Source: Verrucomicrobiales bacterium (GTDB taxonomy: Bacteria > Verrucomicrobiota > Verrucomicrobiia > Limisphaerales > JAQGOY01). From it: DNA of 37,083 bases. The notes beneath the pieces are model-generated. The model was not told where the DNA came from and ran no database searches. It saw nothing but the letters and a program-made list of their open reading frames with translations. Location of the stretch: contig JAQGOY010000122.1 of assembly GCA_028293375.1 (NCBI GenBank), positions 1-37,083 on the forward strand, in the 5' to 3' direction. Position numbers and translations under genes: made by a program. Each line of letters begins with the position of its first letter. Positions within the stretch are counted from its first letter, which is position 1. This document shows positions 1 through 8,493 of the stretch, in pieces.

Positions 1-35
1 GTAACCAGGATAAAGAGCACCAGCAAAATGCGCAT
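1..35 (-). CDS. Partial 5' end of a leftward gene, probably membrane or secreted protein
   Basis: Reading the minus strand from an ATG at 35-33 gives MRILLVLFILVT, which stays open to the window edge. A short basic start followed by an unbroken run of Leu/Ile/Val/Phe looks like a signal peptide or first membrane helix. An AAAGG sequence lies a few bases upstream of this ATG on the minus strand and could be a ribosome binding site. Only twelve residues are visible, so neither family nor function can be given. It would be transcribed divergently from aroF. Confidence 0.35.
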   Translation of the reverse strand, partial: MRILLVLFILV

Positions 36-150
36 TGGCCTTTGTCATCGCTCAAAAACGTCTGGAGGTCAATTGACTAATTGCACCTGTGCGGCACTTA
101 GAATGTGACTTGTTGCCCGGACAAAAAAAGTGCAAACTAATCCTTTACGT
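36..150. promoter_or_regulatory. Divergent intergenic region upstream of aroF
   Basis: This short gap separates the truncated leftward gene from aroF and should hold both promoters. On the plus strand TTGACT at 73-78 resembles a -35 box and TAGAAT at 99-104 resembles a -10 box. Their 20-base spacing is longer than the usual 16-18, so the pairing is weak. No operator-like repeat was found. Confidence 0.2.
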
Positions 151-1227
151 ATGATGAGTGCAGCCAATGAAATAACGACGAATATTCGGGTAACTCAATT
201 TACCCCCTTGAAAGCACCGGATGCTCTTTGTGGAGAAATCGAGGTCGCAGCTGAGCTTTCCAACGATGTATTGCGTCATCGCGAAGCCATTCGCCGCACT
301 TTACGTGGAGACGACCAACGACTGCTCCTGGTGGTGGGCCCCTGCTCCATCCACGACGAGGAAGCAGCCTACGATTACGCCAATCGCTTAAAAGTGTTAT
401 CGGATAAAATTTCCACCAACTTTTTGGTCGTGATGCGAGTGTATTTCGAGAAGCCACGGACCACGGTGGGCTGGAAAGGTCTGATCAACGATCCTTTCAT
501 GGACGGTTCCTGCGAGATTGAAGAAGGTCTACGGAAAGCAAGAGCCATTTTCCGGACCATTGCGGAAATAGGACTTCCATGTGGAACTGAATTTCTAGAC
601 CCGATTGTGCCACAATACACCGCTGATTTGATCAGTTGGGCGGCAATCGGGGCTCGAACCACGGAGAGCCAGACTCATCGGGAGATGGCATCCGGGTTGT
701 CCATGCCAGTAGGTTTCAAGAATGCAACGGACGGCGGTTTACAAATAGCGCTGGATGCCATGGTTTCGGCCCGGCACCCTCATGCATTTCTGGGGATTGA
801 TTCCTCAGGCCAAACTGCGGTGGTTAAGACCACAGGTAACTCCGACGGGCACGTTATCCTTCGAGGGGGCGGTGGAAAAACAAACTTTTCGGAGTCAGAT
901 ATAGCCACGACCAAAGCCACCCTCAAAGTGAATGGGAAGGCGCGTTCCATCATGGTGGATTGCAGTCATGGAAATTCCAATAAAGACTTTCGCCGACAAT
1001 CGGCAGTGTTCGAAAGCTTGATGGAACAATACATTCAAGGCGATCAGGCCATTTTAGGAATGATGCTGGAAAGCTTTATTGTGGAAGGCAGACAAGAACT
1101 TCCTCCGGGGAATGGGAAGAAAGGACTCGTCTACGGCCAATCAATCACCGATGCCTGCATTAGTTGGGAAACGACCGAAGCACTCCTGACCAGAGCCAAC
1201 GAGGCGCTGGAGGCGCGCAAGAAATAG
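151..1227 (+). CDS. aroF: 3-deoxy-D-arabino-heptulosonate 7-phosphate (DAHP) synthase, class I
   Basis: This enzyme condenses phosphoenolpyruvate and erythrose 4-phosphate to DAHP, the first step of the shikimate pathway to aromatic amino acids; it is cytosolic and metal dependent. The protein carries the AroF/G/H (type I-alpha) signatures in order: GPCSIHD, KPRTTVGWKG, the GARTTESQ-HREMASG segment, the VGFKNATDG segment, and DCSHGNSNKDFRRQ near the C-terminus. Its length of about 358 residues is normal for the family. The frame opens at a GTG at 130, but ATG at 151 (or 154) fits the family's N-terminus better; neither has a clear Shine-Dalgarno sequence. Which aromatic amino acid inhibits it cannot be read from the sequence. 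It ends in TAG, followed by a strong hairpin, and looks monocistronic. Confidence 0.95.
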   Translation: MMSAANEITTNIRVTQFTPLKAPDALCGEIEVAAELSNDVLRHREAIRRTLRGDDQRLLLVVGPCSIHDEEAAYDYANRLKVLSDKISTNFLVVMRVYFEKPRTTVGWKGLINDPFMDGSCEIEEGLRKARAIFRTIAEIGLPCGTEFLDPIVPQYTADLISWAAIGARTTESQTHREMASGLSMPVGFKNATDGGLQIALDAMVSARHPHAFLGIDSSGQTAVVKTTGNSDGHVILRGGGGKTNFSESDIATTKATLKVNGKARSIMVDCSHGNSNKDFRRQSAVFESLMEQYIQGDQAILGMMLESFIVEGRQELPPGNGKKGLVYGQSITDACISWETTEALLTRANEALEARKK

Positions 1228-1249
1228 CCTGGCATCGGCGCTTTGGCTT

Positions 1250-1274
1250 AAATCCCCCCGCGAGGGGGTGATTT
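1250..1274. terminator. Hairpin terminator between convergent genes
   Basis: A ten-base-pair stem (AAATC plus CCCCC paired with GGGGG plus GATTT, one bulged T at 1269) closes on a GCGA loop at 1260-1263, a GNRA tetraloop. It sits 22 bases after the aroF stop and just beyond the stop of the opposing VOC gene. It probably terminates both transcripts, although the U-tract is short on each strand. Confidence 0.6.
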
Positions 1275-1282
1275 GGAAATCT

Positions 1283-1678
1283 TTATTTCGCCTTTGAGTT
1301 GATCTCCCAGAGGGCGAAAGTATTTCCCTCGGTGTCCTCGCAAATGGAAAAATATCCCATCTGGGGAACGGCTGTCTTCGGCTTGCAAATCTTTCCACCC
1401 AGCTTCACCACTTTGGCCGAGGCCTTTGTGACCGATGGGACATTGACGTAACTGGTGATGGGCTGGCCGGGATACATTCTAGTCATCATGCCGCCGTCTG
1501 GACTGGCGTCTGGACCGCCAGTATCGATGTGCCAATAATCACTCTTCCCTGGAAGCGAGTTAATCTTCCAGCCAAAGAGGGACCCATAAAATTTTTGCGC
1601 GCGGTCCGGTTTGTCTACAGGGATTTCGAACCAGATGATGTTATTAACAGGAGTGCTGCCTTTTTTTGCTTTGCTCAT
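1283..1678 (-). CDS. VOC-family (glyoxalase/bleomycin-resistance fold) protein
   Basis: This is a 131-residue protein of the vicinal oxygen chelate superfamily. It shows the typical opening NNIIWFEIPVDKPDRAQKFY, the following LFGW, a central GGMM segment, the SYVNV strand starting the second beta-alpha-beta-beta-beta half, and the closing CEDTEGNTFALWE. It belongs to the small-subunit 'predicted enzyme related to lactoylglutathione lyase' type; the substrate is unknown. A metal-ligand set is not obvious by eye, so it may bind a small molecule rather than catalyse. It lies 35 bases after the next upstream leftward gene and may be its co-transcribed partner. The Lys-rich N-terminus (MSKAKKG) supports the chosen start. 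Confidence 0.85.
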   Translation of the reverse strand: MSKAKKGSTPVNNIIWFEIPVDKPDRAQKFYGSLFGWKINSLPGKSDYWHIDTGGPDASPDGGMMTRMYPGQPITSYVNVPSVTKASAKVVKLGGKICKPKTAVPQMGYFSICEDTEGNTFALWEINSKAK

Positions 1679-1713
1679 AAAATTTAACTTTTTTTAAGTA
1701 ATAAAGGATTACT

Positions 1714-3045
1714 TTATTGCATGGGAAGTTCCAGCTCAACTTTTACTTCGCCACGCAGAACAGTGGCCTTCACCTTTTCGCCTTTCAAGTGGTCCTGTAA
1801 AAGGTCTCCGAGCAAACGTCCCTCTGTGTGTTCGTTCGTCATGCCGTCGATTTTAATGATGACATCCTCTTTCTGAAAGCCCGCGTTTTTCGCGGCTGCA
1901 TGGATTCCGTATTGGCCCACACTTTTGACTCGCAGGGCCATGAAAGGGTCTGCTATTCCCCTGGACTTCTTCTCCGCGGCAGAAAGGTTTTCAAGCACCA
2001 TGCCTCCCGCTGCCATTCCGCGCATGGACCAAGTCCCCACCCTTTTTGAAATATCGGAGTCTCGACGCCAGCCTTTCGCCAGCGCCAGGTTCAATTTCTT
2101 TTCCTTTCCGCTACGCAGGATGATCGCCTCCAGCGATCCCTCCTCGGGAGAGCGATGCAGGACCCAACTCACATCCGCGATCGATAGCAGTGGCTGGCCA
2201 GCGAGGGAAACAAAATTGTCGCCTTTTTTTAGGCCTGCTTTTTCGGCGCTGGAGCCGGGCTCAATGGCTGTGACTTCAGCGATCCGATCAGGCGCGAGGG
2301 TGAACCCGATGGTTTCGGGCGGCGGCATGGGATAAATGAGCTCGGTGGGAATTTTCTGTTTCTTGTCGCGGTAAGAAAGACGAAAGGCTTCTCCAATTTG
2401 GTGACAATGCACGCAGCTCTGAACCACCTTCCCACTCCAGTTCAAATCGTAGGTGTATTTCTCCATCAGGGAGGGCATCTCCACCGGAGTTTTGAAAGGA
2501 ATAGGTGTTCCCTGCTTCAGAGCGAGTGAATCGCGATTTGCCGGATAGCCTTTGTGAATGGCCAGGGCACCTTCGAGGGCTAGACGATAGCTCGCCGTGG
2601 TTTTATCCTGTGAATTTTTCTGGTGTGTCCAGGAACCGTATCGTCCATAAACCGTTCCATCCGCATTAAAAAACAGGGTGGAAAAAGAGAGATCGTAATC
2701 GAACTGGAAACGAGCCAAATCCAGGGCGTTGGCGTTAATGACCCTCACGCATATGAATTGATCGAGTAAAGGAGTCAGTTCGGTTTCCTGTAACAAGACC
2801 GCGGTGTCTATCCCGGAACAGGCGAGACAGGGGACGCACCTCAGGACAACAAGGAGGGGCTTTCCAGTGCGCTTCGCCTCGGCAAAACCTTTTTGAAAAT
2901 CGTTATAAATCCAACGCTTGTCATTTTCCATGGCGGTTCTGTCATTGCGAACGGCGCCCTCGCGATCCGCCACCGTTTCCCCGAAGCAACAGAAAGCAAA
3001 AGTGGTCACTAAAAAGCCAAGCGAGAAAGAGAAAAAAAACTTCAT
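1714..3045 (-). CDS. Secreted thioredoxin-like protein with CxxCH motif and two PDZ domains
   Basis: The 443-residue protein starts with a clear signal peptide (MKFFFSFSLGFLVTTFAFCC). Residues about 45-165 look like a thioredoxin-fold domain; the usual CxxC position reads CVPCLAC (Cys70, 73 and 76), an unusual triple-Cys arrangement. Next comes CVHCH at 211-215, a covalent haem c attachment motif. Two PDZ domains follow: residues about 255-325 (EPGSSAEKAGLKKGD) and 370-443 (AAAKNAGFQKEDVI). Proteins with this mix occur in Planctomycetota and Verrucomicrobiota; their role is unproven. I infer a periplasmic redox or quality-control protein. Whether CVHCH carries haem or only a disulphide or metal is open. 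No Shine-Dalgarno sequence is visible before the ATG. Confidence 0.8.
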   Translation of the reverse strand: MKFFFSFSLGFLVTTFAFCCFGETVADREGAVRNDRTAMENDKRWIYNDFQKGFAEAKRTGKPLLVVLRCVPCLACSGIDTAVLLQETELTPLLDQFICVRVINANALDLARFQFDYDLSFSTLFFNADGTVYGRYGSWTHQKNSQDKTTASYRLALEGALAIHKGYPANRDSLALKQGTPIPFKTPVEMPSLMEKYTYDLNWSGKVVQSCVHCHQIGEAFRLSYRDKKQKIPTELIYPMPPPETIGFTLAPDRIAEVTAIEPGSSAEKAGLKKGDNFVSLAGQPLLSIADVSWVLHRSPEEGSLEAIILRSGKEKKLNLALAKGWRRDSDISKRVGTWSMRGMAAGGMVLENLSAAEKKSRGIADPFMALRVKSVGQYGIHAAAKNAGFQKEDVIIKIDGMTNEHTEGRLLGDLLQDHLKGEKVKATVLRGEVKVELELPMQ

Positions 3046-3388
3046 AAAGGAATTAGGAGATCACTTCATCAGGCAGGTATCGGAGTCTGCTGTCAAGGCG
3101 CTAAAACCAGCGAGGCGACGGGTACGAACCCCCGCTCGGTATCCCTGTTTCCATTATGGTGAACATTTCATCGCCCGAACGTAAAAATTATTTAGGGGCG
3201 GGCTGAGTCGGTAATAGGGGAATACGCCCCTGCCTGAAACGTGTCTAGTCCCGTTGGCGTCAGTGGCACGCTTTTTTACGCTAATGGTCAACTAAGACCG
3301 AGATCATCGTGACCACACATTCAAAAATCGGGGTTAAAGAAGGTAAGTCTCAATTTCACCACAGGCCAGCGACCCATATCCCACCTGT
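3046..3388. other. Intergenic region between divergent PDZ gene and NRPS locus
   Basis: This 343-base gap must hold promoters for the leftward PDZ protein and the rightward NRPS genes. Two foldable elements are visible. One is GGGT-ACGA-ACCC inside a GC-rich stretch near 3120-3133. The other is a seven-base inverted repeat, AGGGGCG at 3194-3200 with CGCCCCT at 3225-3231, separated by 24 bases. I found no convincing -35/-10 pair, no tRNA and no riboswitch I recognise. Short open frames here are not supported. Confidence 0.4.
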
Positions 3389-4903
3389 ATGAATCCAAAC
3401 CCACCCCTCCACAACACGTTTTCCGATCTCGATGCGATCCATCGAATTTTTGAACAACAGGCCCTCGAAAGGCCGGGGTGCCCCGCTGTCTGCTGCGAAG
3501 GCAAAATTCTCACCTATCGAGAATTAAACGAGGTGTCCAATCGGCTGGCTCACTACCTGAAAAAATTGGGTGTCGAACAGGATACGCCGGTAGGACTTTG
3601 TTTTGATCGATCACTCGAAATGATCATCGCCATCCTGGCTGTATTAAAAGCCGGAGGGGCCTACGTGCCTGTTGATTTGGCGTATCCCAGGGAACGGCTC
3701 AGTTTCATGCTGACGGACTCGAGAGCTCCGGTATTGCTAACCATGGAAAGCCTGGCGGCATCACTGCCTGAACACGGGGCACGGACCATTCACCTCGACT
3801 CGCATCGTGCCACCATCGGCAAAGAGTCTTCGGAAAATCTCCCTGACGAAGTAAAGGGAGCGAACGCAGCCTATATCATTTACACATCCGGCTCCACGGG
3901 AACACCCAAAGGAGTCACGGTCACCCATCACAATACGGTCAGATTATTCCGCGCCACTGACGCCTGGTTCCATTTTAATTCCAACGATGTGTGGACTCTA
4001 TTCCACTCGTATGCGTTTGACTTTTCTGTTTGGGAAATTTGGGGCGCGCTACTCTTTGGCGGACGCCTGGTGGTGGTTCCCTACCTGGTCAGCCGCTCGC
4101 CGTCCCTGTTCTATGATCTGCTTGGACAAGAGGGAGTCACGGTGCTCAATCAAACTCCTTCCGCTTTTCGACAGCTTATCTGGGCTGAAGATTCATCGCA
4201 GAGCAAGCGACCATTGAAACTTCGCTATGTCGTTTTTGGCGGAGAAGCGCTCGAGCTTCAAAGTCTTCGTCCGTGGTTCGACCGTCATGGCGATGAGACA
4301 CCTCAACTGGTGAACATGTATGGAATTACCGAAACGACAGTTCACGTTACTTACCGGGTAATCACCAAACGGGACGTTGAAAACAACCTCGGAAGTGTGA
4401 TTGGTGTTCCCATTCCCGACCTTCAACTTTATTTGCTCGATGAGGATCTGAAACCTGTTCCCACCGAAGCGCCCGGAGAAATATTTGTGGGTGGAGAGGG
4501 AGTAGCGCGTGGTTATCTTCATCGGCCGGAGTTAACTGAATCACGATTCATTGCGGATCACATTTCAAAAAAACCCGGAGCTCGTCTTTATCGAAGCGGC
4601 GACCTGGCTCGGTTTCTCAACAATGGGGAGCTGGAATATCTGGGTCGAATGGATCATCAGGTAAAAATCCGAGGATTCCGCATTGAGCTGGGTGAAATCG
4701 AATCTGCGCTGAACAAACACCAGGCGGTGCGTGAATCAGTGGTGATTGCCCACGAAACTGGAATCAAAGGGGACAAGCGGCTGGTTGCTTATCTGATTTC
4801 CAAACAAAAGGATAAAGCCCCCTCCATCTCAGAGCTTCGGGAATATTTGAAAGAGCATATTCCTGAATACATGGTTCCTGCAGTGTTTCTGTTCCTGGAT
4901 TAG
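3389..4903 (+). CDS. NRPS initiation adenylation domain, N-terminal piece (predicted Thr)
   Basis: The 504-residue protein is an adenylation (A) domain with no condensation domain before it, so it is an initiation module. Motifs visible: AYIIYTSGSTGTPKG (A3, about 161-175), FDFSVWEIW (A4), NMYGITETT (A5), YRSGDLARF (A7) and GRMDHQVKIRGFRIELGEIE (A8). By alignment to GrsA, the specificity residues are D211, F212, W215, N254, V282, G284, M310, V318 and H319, read as DFWNVGMVH. This matches the classical Thr code except Ile to Val at one place. The frame stops at TAG right after FLFLD, where NRPS proteins normally continue into A10. The next frame begins at the very next codon in the same phase. 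Alone, this piece lacks the A10 lysine needed for adenylation. No Shine-Dalgarno sequence precedes the ATG, which is the first in frame after a stop. Confidence 0.9.
   Translation: MNPNPPLHNTFSDLDAIHRIFEQQALERPGCPAVCCEGKILTYRELNEVSNRLAHYLKKLGVEQDTPVGLCFDRSLEMIIAILAVLKAGGAYVPVDLAYPRERLSFMLTDSRAPVLLTMESLAASLPEHGARTIHLDSHRATIGKESSENLPDEVKGANAAYIIYTSGSTGTPKGVTVTHHNTVRLFRATDAWFHFNSNDVWTLFHSYAFDFSVWEIWGALLFGGRLVVVPYLVSRSPSLFYDLLGQEGVTVLNQTPSAFRQLIWAEDSSQSKRPLKLRYVVFGGEALELQSLRPWFDRHGDETPQLVNMYGITETTVHVTYRVITKRDVENNLGSVIGVPIPDLQLYLLDEDLKPVPTEAPGEIFVGGEGVARGYLHRPELTESRFIADHISKKPGARLYRSGDLARFLNNGELEYLGRMDHQVKIRGFRIELGEIESALNKHQAVRESVVIAHETGIKGDKRLVAYLISKQKDKAPSISELREYLKEHIPEYMVPAVFLFLD
4901..4903 (+). 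other. In-frame amber codon splitting an NRPS A domain
   Basis: TAG lies between GAT (Asp) and ATG (Met), and the reading phase on both sides is the same: 4904 minus 3389 is 505 codons. Across the stop, the protein reads as a normal A-domain end, FLFLD then MPLNPNGK. One base change from GAG, CAG, AAG or TCG would restore a 1,699-residue NRPS. TAG also ends aroF, the first propeller gene and the AsmA-like gene in this window, so the codon is an ordinary stop here. Confidence 0.9.
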
Positions 4904-7900
4904 ATGCCGCTCAATCCCAACGGAAAAGATGAACTACTAGCATTGCCCTCACCGGAGAGCGCCGTGCGAGCCCGGGAAAATGAGTATGTGGCGCCCAGCA
5001 ATGCAACCGAACAGAAACTAGCCGAAATTTGGGCCCAGGTCCTTGGGGTCGAAAACATTGGCATTCGGGACAATTTTTTCGAAGTGGGCGGCGATTCCAT
5101 CACCAGCATTTCGGTCCTGTCAAAAGCGCAGCAATCAGGCCTGGTATTTTCTGTCCAACAACTTTTCCAGAACCCGACGGTGGAGGGCCTGGCAGGTTGT
5201 ATTGGACAATCCCAGCCAACCGCTCGCGCCGAGAGATCAACACCGTACAGCCTGATTACAAATGAGGATCGAGCCAAGCTGCCAGCGGATGTGGAAGATG
5301 CCTACCCGATGATTCAACTCCAAACCGGGATGTTCTATTATAATGAACTGAATCCCGTTTCGGCAGTGTATCACGACGTCTTCAGCTTTCGGATTCATTC
5401 GGTACTGGACGAAAATAAATTGAGAGAAGCCCTGCAGCGATTGCTGGATAGACATCCCGTCCTCCGCACATCGTTCCAAATTTCCGGGTACAGCGAACCG
5501 ATGCAACTGGTGCACCGAAACGTGAAAGTTCCTTTTACGGTGCTTGACGTGCGTCATTTCGACGACGCGGACCAGGATCGGCTTACCATCGAGTGGATCA
5601 ATACCGAGAAAAGAAATGCCTTTGATCGGGCAAAAGCGCCGCTGATTCGATTTCACGCGCAGCTTCAAACGGAGACGTCCTTTCAGTTTATTGTTAGTTT
5701 TCATCATGTTTACCTGGACGGCTGGAGCCTGGCAGCGCTTTTGACGGAAGTCTTTCAGGACTACTCGGCGCTTCGTTCCAACTCGGGAGCAACCATCGCT
5801 GCGCCCCAAGTTGCTTATCGCGACTTCGTTGCCCTGGAAAAACAAACCATCGTAAACGCGGCATCGCGCCGGTTCTGGAAGGAGACGTACGAAGATGCGC
5901 CTATTACCATGCTGCCCCGGTGGCCAAAGGCCATGTGTGAAGGAGGGCATGAACAATTCCGGGGCCCGGAACTGATGGTGTGCACGGAAGTTTTCGAAGG
6001 AATCAAAAAAATCGCCCAGCTTGCGGGAGTCCCTCTGAAAACAGTTTTGCTGACCGCCCACCAAAGAGTCATGGCACTGCTTTATGGGCAGCAGGATGTG
6101 ACCAGCGGCCTGGTTTGCAACGGACGCCCGGAAGAAATCGATGGAGAGAAGCTCATTGGACTTTTCCTGAACACCTTGCCCATTCGATCCCGAATGGAGG
6201 GTGGAACATGGGTCGATTTGGTAAAACAAACGTTCAAGGCGGAACAGGAAATCATGGCGCATCGACGCATGCCCCTGGCCGAAATCCAAAACATGCATGG
6301 TGGCCAACCCCTGTTTGAGGCGGCATTCGATTTCGTCCATTTCCACGTTTACAAAAACCTCGATGGATACAAGGACCTCGGGTTCATGGAGGGCCATTAC
6401 TTTGAAGCCAACAACCTGACCACCCTGACAACCTTCATGTTGGATATTACCTCGACCCAGTTGCAGATGCATTTGGATTACGATCCCAATGTCATCGCCC
6501 GGAAACAGGTCGAACAGATTTCCGAGTATTATATTAATATTCTCAAACAGATGGCAGGAGATCCTGCCGGACGATACGATCAAGGCTCGGCGCTGACCTC
6601 TGAGGAAAAAGAAAATCTCCTGAAGCACTGGAATCAGACTGGTGCAGCGTATCCTTCCGAGAAATGCATTCACCAACTCTTTGAGGAGCAGGTTGCCAAA
6701 ACTCCTGGTGCCATTGCGGTTAACTTTGGTTTACAAAAATGGACTTACGACGCGCTGAACAAAAAAGCGAACAGCATCGCAGCGTTGTTGGAGCGAAACG
6801 GGGTTGCAAACGAAAATTTGGTGGGCCTGTTTCTTGATCGTTCGCCTGAGATGGTCGCCGGCCTGCTGGGGATACTGAAGGCTGGCGCAGCGTATGTTCC
6901 ACTCGATCCCATTTATCCAAAAGAACGACTTTCCCAGATTATTTCAGATTCACAAATGTCAGGAATCCTGACTCAGGACGAATACGCTTCCCTTTTGCCT
7001 GGTCAACAACGCCTCTTTTTCCTCAAGGAATTGGGCGGGGAGGACGTTCTGCATTCCATTACACCAAGCCGGGGAAGCCGCAGCCTGGCCTACACGATTT
7101 ATACTTCAGGCTCCACGGGGAAGCCGAAAGGCGTCCAGATTGAGCATCGCTCGGTAGTGAATCTGCTCCGTTGCATAGCGGATAAAACCAACTTCACAGC
7201 CCAGGACAATTTACTGGCGGTGACGACTGTCTCGTTTGACATTGCCGGACTCGAGATTTTCATGCCCCTGCTCCAGGGTGGAACGGTTACCCTTGCCAGC
7301 CGGGAACAGGCTGCAGACGGGATTCAACTTGCGCAATTGCTGGATTCGTCCGAAGCCACAGTGATGCAGGCTACCCCTGCCACATGGCGCCTGCTTATCG
7401 AAGCGGGTTGGAAGGGAAACAGAGCTTTGAAAGTTTTCACCGGAGGCGAGGCACTGCCTCAAATACTGGCCACCGAGTTGTTGAAGCGTACGTCAGAGGT
7501 GTGGAATCTGTATGGTCCGACCGAGACAACCATCTGGTCCACCGCGTGGAAAGTAGCTTCTGGAGAGCCCATCTTAATCGGAACCCCACTGGCCAACACC
7601 CAGGTTTATATCCTGGATCAGCAACTCCAACCGCTGCCGACAGGTTCCGTTGGGGAATTACACATTGGTGGAGACGGTCTTGCTCGCGGCTATTTGAAGA
7701 AAGAAGATTTAAACCGCGAGAAATTTATCACCGCTCCTCTTTTGGGCCAGCCAGCGAGCCGACTTTATAAGACAGGAGATCTAGCCAGATTTCTGCCCGA
7801 TGGACAAATCCAATGCCTCGGTCGTATTGATCACCAAATAAAATTACGCGGCTATCGAATTGAGTTAGGGGACATTGAATCGTCTCTTCGCAAGCACCCG

Positions 7901-8488
7901 GCGGTTAAAGAGGCAGTCGTCGTGGCCCGTGAGGACAGTGGTGGCGACAAACAATTGGTTGCATACTTCACCCGCCATGAACAATCCGCAACGGATGACC
8001 TGAGAGAGTTTCTTAGGTCGCGCATTCCCGATTACATGGTCCCGGCCGCGTTCGTTGCCATGGATAAATTCCCATTGACCGTGAGTGGAAAGATCGACAT
8101 CAGGAACCTGCCTGCGCCATCTACCTTCCTGGAAGAGAAGAAACGAAATTTTGTGGCAGCCTCTTCTCCGATCGAAATGGAAATCGCTGCCATTTGGGCC
8201 GAAGTTCTTCGCCTGCCCCAAGTGGGAATCGATGACAATTTCTTCGATTTGGGAGGCCACTCCCTTAAGGCGATCCAATGCATCGTCCGCATTCGTGAAA
8301 ACCTGGGAACAGAGCTTACCCTCTCGAACCTGATTGAAAGACCAACCATCAGGGGGCTGGCGGAGGTAGTTTTAATGAGTTTGCTGGGGGACGATAAAGA
8401 GTCGGAGAAACTTCTGGCTGAGGTAACACAGATGTCCGCGATGGAGGCAAAGCACCAATTGACTTTGGAAAACGTCAACGGAGCTTGA
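4904..8488 (+). CDS. NRPS: A10 remnant-PCP-C-A(predicted Gly)-PCP
   Basis: The 1,194-residue protein starts with the A10 motif (PLNPNGK) that belongs to the preceding A domain. It continues: carrier domain (about 28-102, VGGDSITS, phosphopantetheine Ser65), condensation domain (about 130-550, HHVYLDG at 267-273), second A domain (about 575-1070, TIYTSGSTGKPKG) and second carrier domain (LGGHSLKAI, Ser1120). The second A-domain code reads D-I-L-Q-F-G-L-I-W, one residue away from the classical Gly code. The first carrier has GGDS rather than GGHS, a form often seen before epimerisation domains, yet no epimerisation domain follows. It links Thr to Gly if the A1 piece is functional. The C-terminus after the carrier is only about 50 residues. 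The stop precedes the next gene's ATG by five bases. With no Shine-Dalgarno sequence, expression likely needs reinitiation or readthrough at the TAG. Confidence 0.92.
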   Translation: MPLNPNGKDELLALPSPESAVRARENEYVAPSNATEQKLAEIWAQVLGVENIGIRDNFFEVGGDSITSISVLSKAQQSGLVFSVQQLFQNPTVEGLAGCIGQSQPTARAERSTPYSLITNEDRAKLPADVEDAYPMIQLQTGMFYYNELNPVSAVYHDVFSFRIHSVLDENKLREALQRLLDRHPVLRTSFQISGYSEPMQLVHRNVKVPFTVLDVRHFDDADQDRLTIEWINTEKRNAFDRAKAPLIRFHAQLQTETSFQFIVSFHHVYLDGWSLAALLTEVFQDYSALRSNSGATIAAPQVAYRDFVALEKQTIVNAASRRFWKETYEDAPITMLPRWPKAMCEGGHEQFRGPELMVCTEVFEGIKKIAQLAGVPLKTVLLTAHQRVMALLYGQQDVTSGLVCNGRPEEIDGEKLIGLFLNTLPIRSRMEGGTWVDLVKQTFKAEQEIMAHRRMPLAEIQNMHGGQPLFEAAFDFVHFHVYKNLDGYKDLGFMEGHYFEANNLTTLTTFMLDITSTQLQMHLDYDPNVIARKQVEQISEYYINILKQMAGDPAGRYDQGSALTSEEKENLLKHWNQTGAAYPSEKCIHQLFEEQVAKTPGAIAVNFGLQKWTYDALNKKANSIAALLERNGVANENLVGLFLDRSPEMVAGLLGILKAGAAYVPLDPIYPKERLSQIISDSQMSGILTQDEYASLLPGQQRLFFLKELGGEDVLHSITPSRGSRSLAYTIYTSGSTGKPKGVQIEHRSVVNLLRCIADKTNFTAQDNLLAVTTVSFDIAGLEIFMPLLQGGTVTLASREQAADGIQLAQLLDSSEATVMQATPATWRLLIEAGWKGNRALKVFTGGEALPQILATELLKRTSEVWNLYGPTETTIWSTAWKVASGEPILIGTPLANTQVYILDQQLQPLPTGSVGELHIGGDGLARGYLKKEDLNREKFITAPLLGQPASRLYKTGDLARFLPDGQIQCLGRIDHQIKLRGYRIELGDIESSLRKHPAVKEAVVVAREDSGGDKQLVAYFTRHEQSATDDLREFLRSRIPDYMVPAAFVAMDKFPLTVSGKIDIRNLPAPSTFLEEKKRNFVAASSPIEMEIAAIWAEVLRLPQVGIDDNFFDLGGHSLKAIQCIVRIRENLGTELTLSNLIERPTIRGLAEVVLMSLLGDDKESEKLLAEVTQMSAMEAKHQLTLENVNGA

Positions 8489-8493
8489 GAAGC

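Noticed and set aside
3080-3165. Possible tRNA on either strand near the GGTACGAACC segment
   Set aside because: The T-loop-like sequence pairs over only three or four bases, the invariant T-loop positions are wrong, and no matching acceptor stem lies 70-90 bases away.
4901-4903. Reassigned TAG codon (suppressor code) as explanation of the NRPS split
   Set aside because: TAG ends aroF, the first propeller gene and the AsmA-like gene at sensible places, so it acts as a normal stop in this genome.
5237-6676. Long 479-codon open frame on the minus strand
   Set aside because: It lies wholly inside the NRPS condensation domain coding sequence, and its translation shows no domain or motif; it is an antisense shadow.
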